Assembly: GCA_903904765.1 (NCBI GenBank)
Contig: CAIVEA010000984.1
Location: 1-6,093 of the forward strand
DNA from: an uncultured Chloroflexota bacterium
GTDB taxonomy: Bacteria; Chloroflexota; Anaerolineae; Aggregatilineales; Phototrophicaceae
DNA length: 6,093 bases
Direction of reading: 5' to 3'
Shown: positions 5,499-6,093 of the stretch, piece by piece
How positions within the stretch are numbered: position 1 is the stretch's first letter
Layout: each line of letters opens with the position of its first letter
Position numbers and translations under genes: made by a program
Notes under the pieces: model-generated
Told to the model about the DNA's origin: nothing
What the model saw: the letters and a program-made list of their open reading frames with translations, nothing else
Databases searched by the model: none

Positions 5499-5519
5499 GC
5501 GCCTCATCACCGCAGGCGC
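5499..5519. terminator. Possible weak terminator hairpin between convergent genes
   Basis: GCGCCT (5499-5504) and AGGCGC (5514-5519) form a perfect 6-bp stem with a 9-nt loop, starting immediately after the VWA stop codon and overlapping the last codons of the permease gene. There is no T-tract on either side. Termination is therefore only suggested by position. Confidence 0.3.
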
Positions 5520-6093
5520 GGGTCAAGCATTTCGCGTACCCGATCACCGAGCAGATTCACGCCTAGCGCCGCCAGCACAATCGCCAGCCCCGGATACAGC
5601 GTCATCCATGGGAACACAGGGAGGTACTGCCGCCCCAACGCCAGCATATTACCCCAACTCGGCACTTCCGGCGGCACACTCAAGCCGAGGAAACTCAATC
5701 CGCTTTCGTAGATCATCATGGCGGACATCTCGAAGGTTGCCAGCGTCAACACTGCGCCGAACATGTTGGGCAGGATGTGCCACATCAGCACCCGTGCTGG
5801 ATGTGCCCCCAGCGCCAACGCCGCCTGCACATACTCCTCGCGTTTCAGCCGCAATACTTCGCCCCGCGCAAAGCGCACGAACAGTGGCGCACTAGTCACG
5901 CCGAAAATCAGAATCACATTGGTCAAGCTGCGCCCAAAAAGAGTCGCGACCACGATCACCAGCACCACATACGGCAGCGACAGCATCACGTTCACGGCGG
6001 ACGAAATCAGCATATCCGCCCATCCGCCAAAATACCCCGCCAGCATCCCTGCCGCCACGCCCATCCCCGCTGCCAGCGCAGCGCCGAACAGCC
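5507..6093 (-). CDS. ABC transporter permease, OppC/DppC family (N-terminus outside window)
   Basis: The C-terminal 194 residues are visible and the frame stays open through the right edge, so the ATG at 6064 is internal and not the start. The fragment is a binding-protein-dependent transport inner-membrane component. It has several hydrophobic segments (LAGYFGGWADMLISSAVNVM, then LPYVVLVIVVATLF, then further helices) and the cytoplasmic EAA loop EEYVQAALALGAHPARVLMW at about 5836-5777, which contacts the ATPase. The tail carries OppC/DppC hallmarks: GLSFLGLSVPPEVPSWGNML, then PGLAIVLAALGVNLLGD and the terminal MLDPRLR. The protein would work in the cytoplasmic membrane with a second permease (OppB/DppB type), a periplasmic or lipid-anchored binding protein and one or two ATPases, importing oligopeptides, dipeptides or nickel. 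The substrate cannot be told from this fragment. It converges on the VWA gene with only 8 bp between stops, and any operon partners lie to the right. Confidence 0.93.
   Translation of the reverse strand, partial: LFGAALAAGMGVAAGMLAGYFGGWADMLISSAVNVMLSLPYVVLVIVVATLFGRSLTNVILIFGVTSAPLFVRFARGEVLRLKREEYVQAALALGAHPARVLMWHILPNMFGAVLTLATFEMSAMMIYESGLSFLGLSVPPEVPSWGNMLALGRQYLPVFPWMTLYPGLAIVLAALGVNLLGDRVREMLDPRLR

Noticed and set aside
5507..6064. Permease starting at the ATG at 6064
   Set aside because: The frame continues upstream to the window edge with permease-like residues, and the fragment is too short for the family, so this ATG is internal.

Overview
The window is GC-rich, fully bacterial in layout, and reads best as a chromosomal segment of a member of the Chloroflexota (Anaerolineae-like). 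This is an inference from protein style: a TIR-WD40 fusion with a transmembrane linker, a zinc-ribbon/FHA protein with a long Pro/Ala-rich segment, a stand-alone Roadblock/LC7 protein and a CoxE-like VWA protein. No rRNA or marker gene is present to prove it.

Layout. (1) 1-1907, minus strand: a large TIR-transmembrane-WD40 protein whose C-terminus runs off the left edge. It has an intact reading frame across the whole stretch. (2) 1908-2039: a short divergent promoter region. (3) 2040-3077, plus strand: a zinc-ribbon plus FHA-domain protein. (4) 3097-3125: a strong hairpin flanked by A and T tracts, which can terminate transcription from both sides. (5) 3154-3549, minus strand: a small Roadblock/LC7 protein. 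(6) 3550-4115: about 570 bp without a convincing gene. It holds the Roadblock promoter, three hairpin-forming inverted repeats bracketed by a perfect 20-bp direct repeat, and the promoter of the next gene. (7) 4116-5498, plus strand: a CoxE-like von Willebrand factor A protein with a complete MIDAS-type motif. (8) 5507-6093, minus strand: the C-terminal part of an OppC/DppC-type ABC transporter permease that enters from the right edge.

How the genes relate. Each gene appears to be its own transcription unit: the pairs are divergent (TIR-WD40/FHA), convergent (FHA/Roadblock), divergent (Roadblock/VWA) and convergent (VWA/permease). Four consecutive genes encode signalling or scaffold-type proteins (TIR effector with propeller, phosphopeptide-binding FHA, Roadblock platform, VWA metal-ion-dependent adhesion domain). 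The usual partners (protein kinase, small Ras-like GTPase, MoxR ATPase) are not in the window. A common pathway is possible but is not shown by the sequence. The permease belongs to a solute-uptake system (probably peptide or nickel) continuing to the right.

The items most worth following are the TIR-TM-WD40 protein, with at least eight propeller repeats and the putative NADase glutamate, and the 295-bp structured, apparently non-coding block flanked by identical 20-bp repeats.
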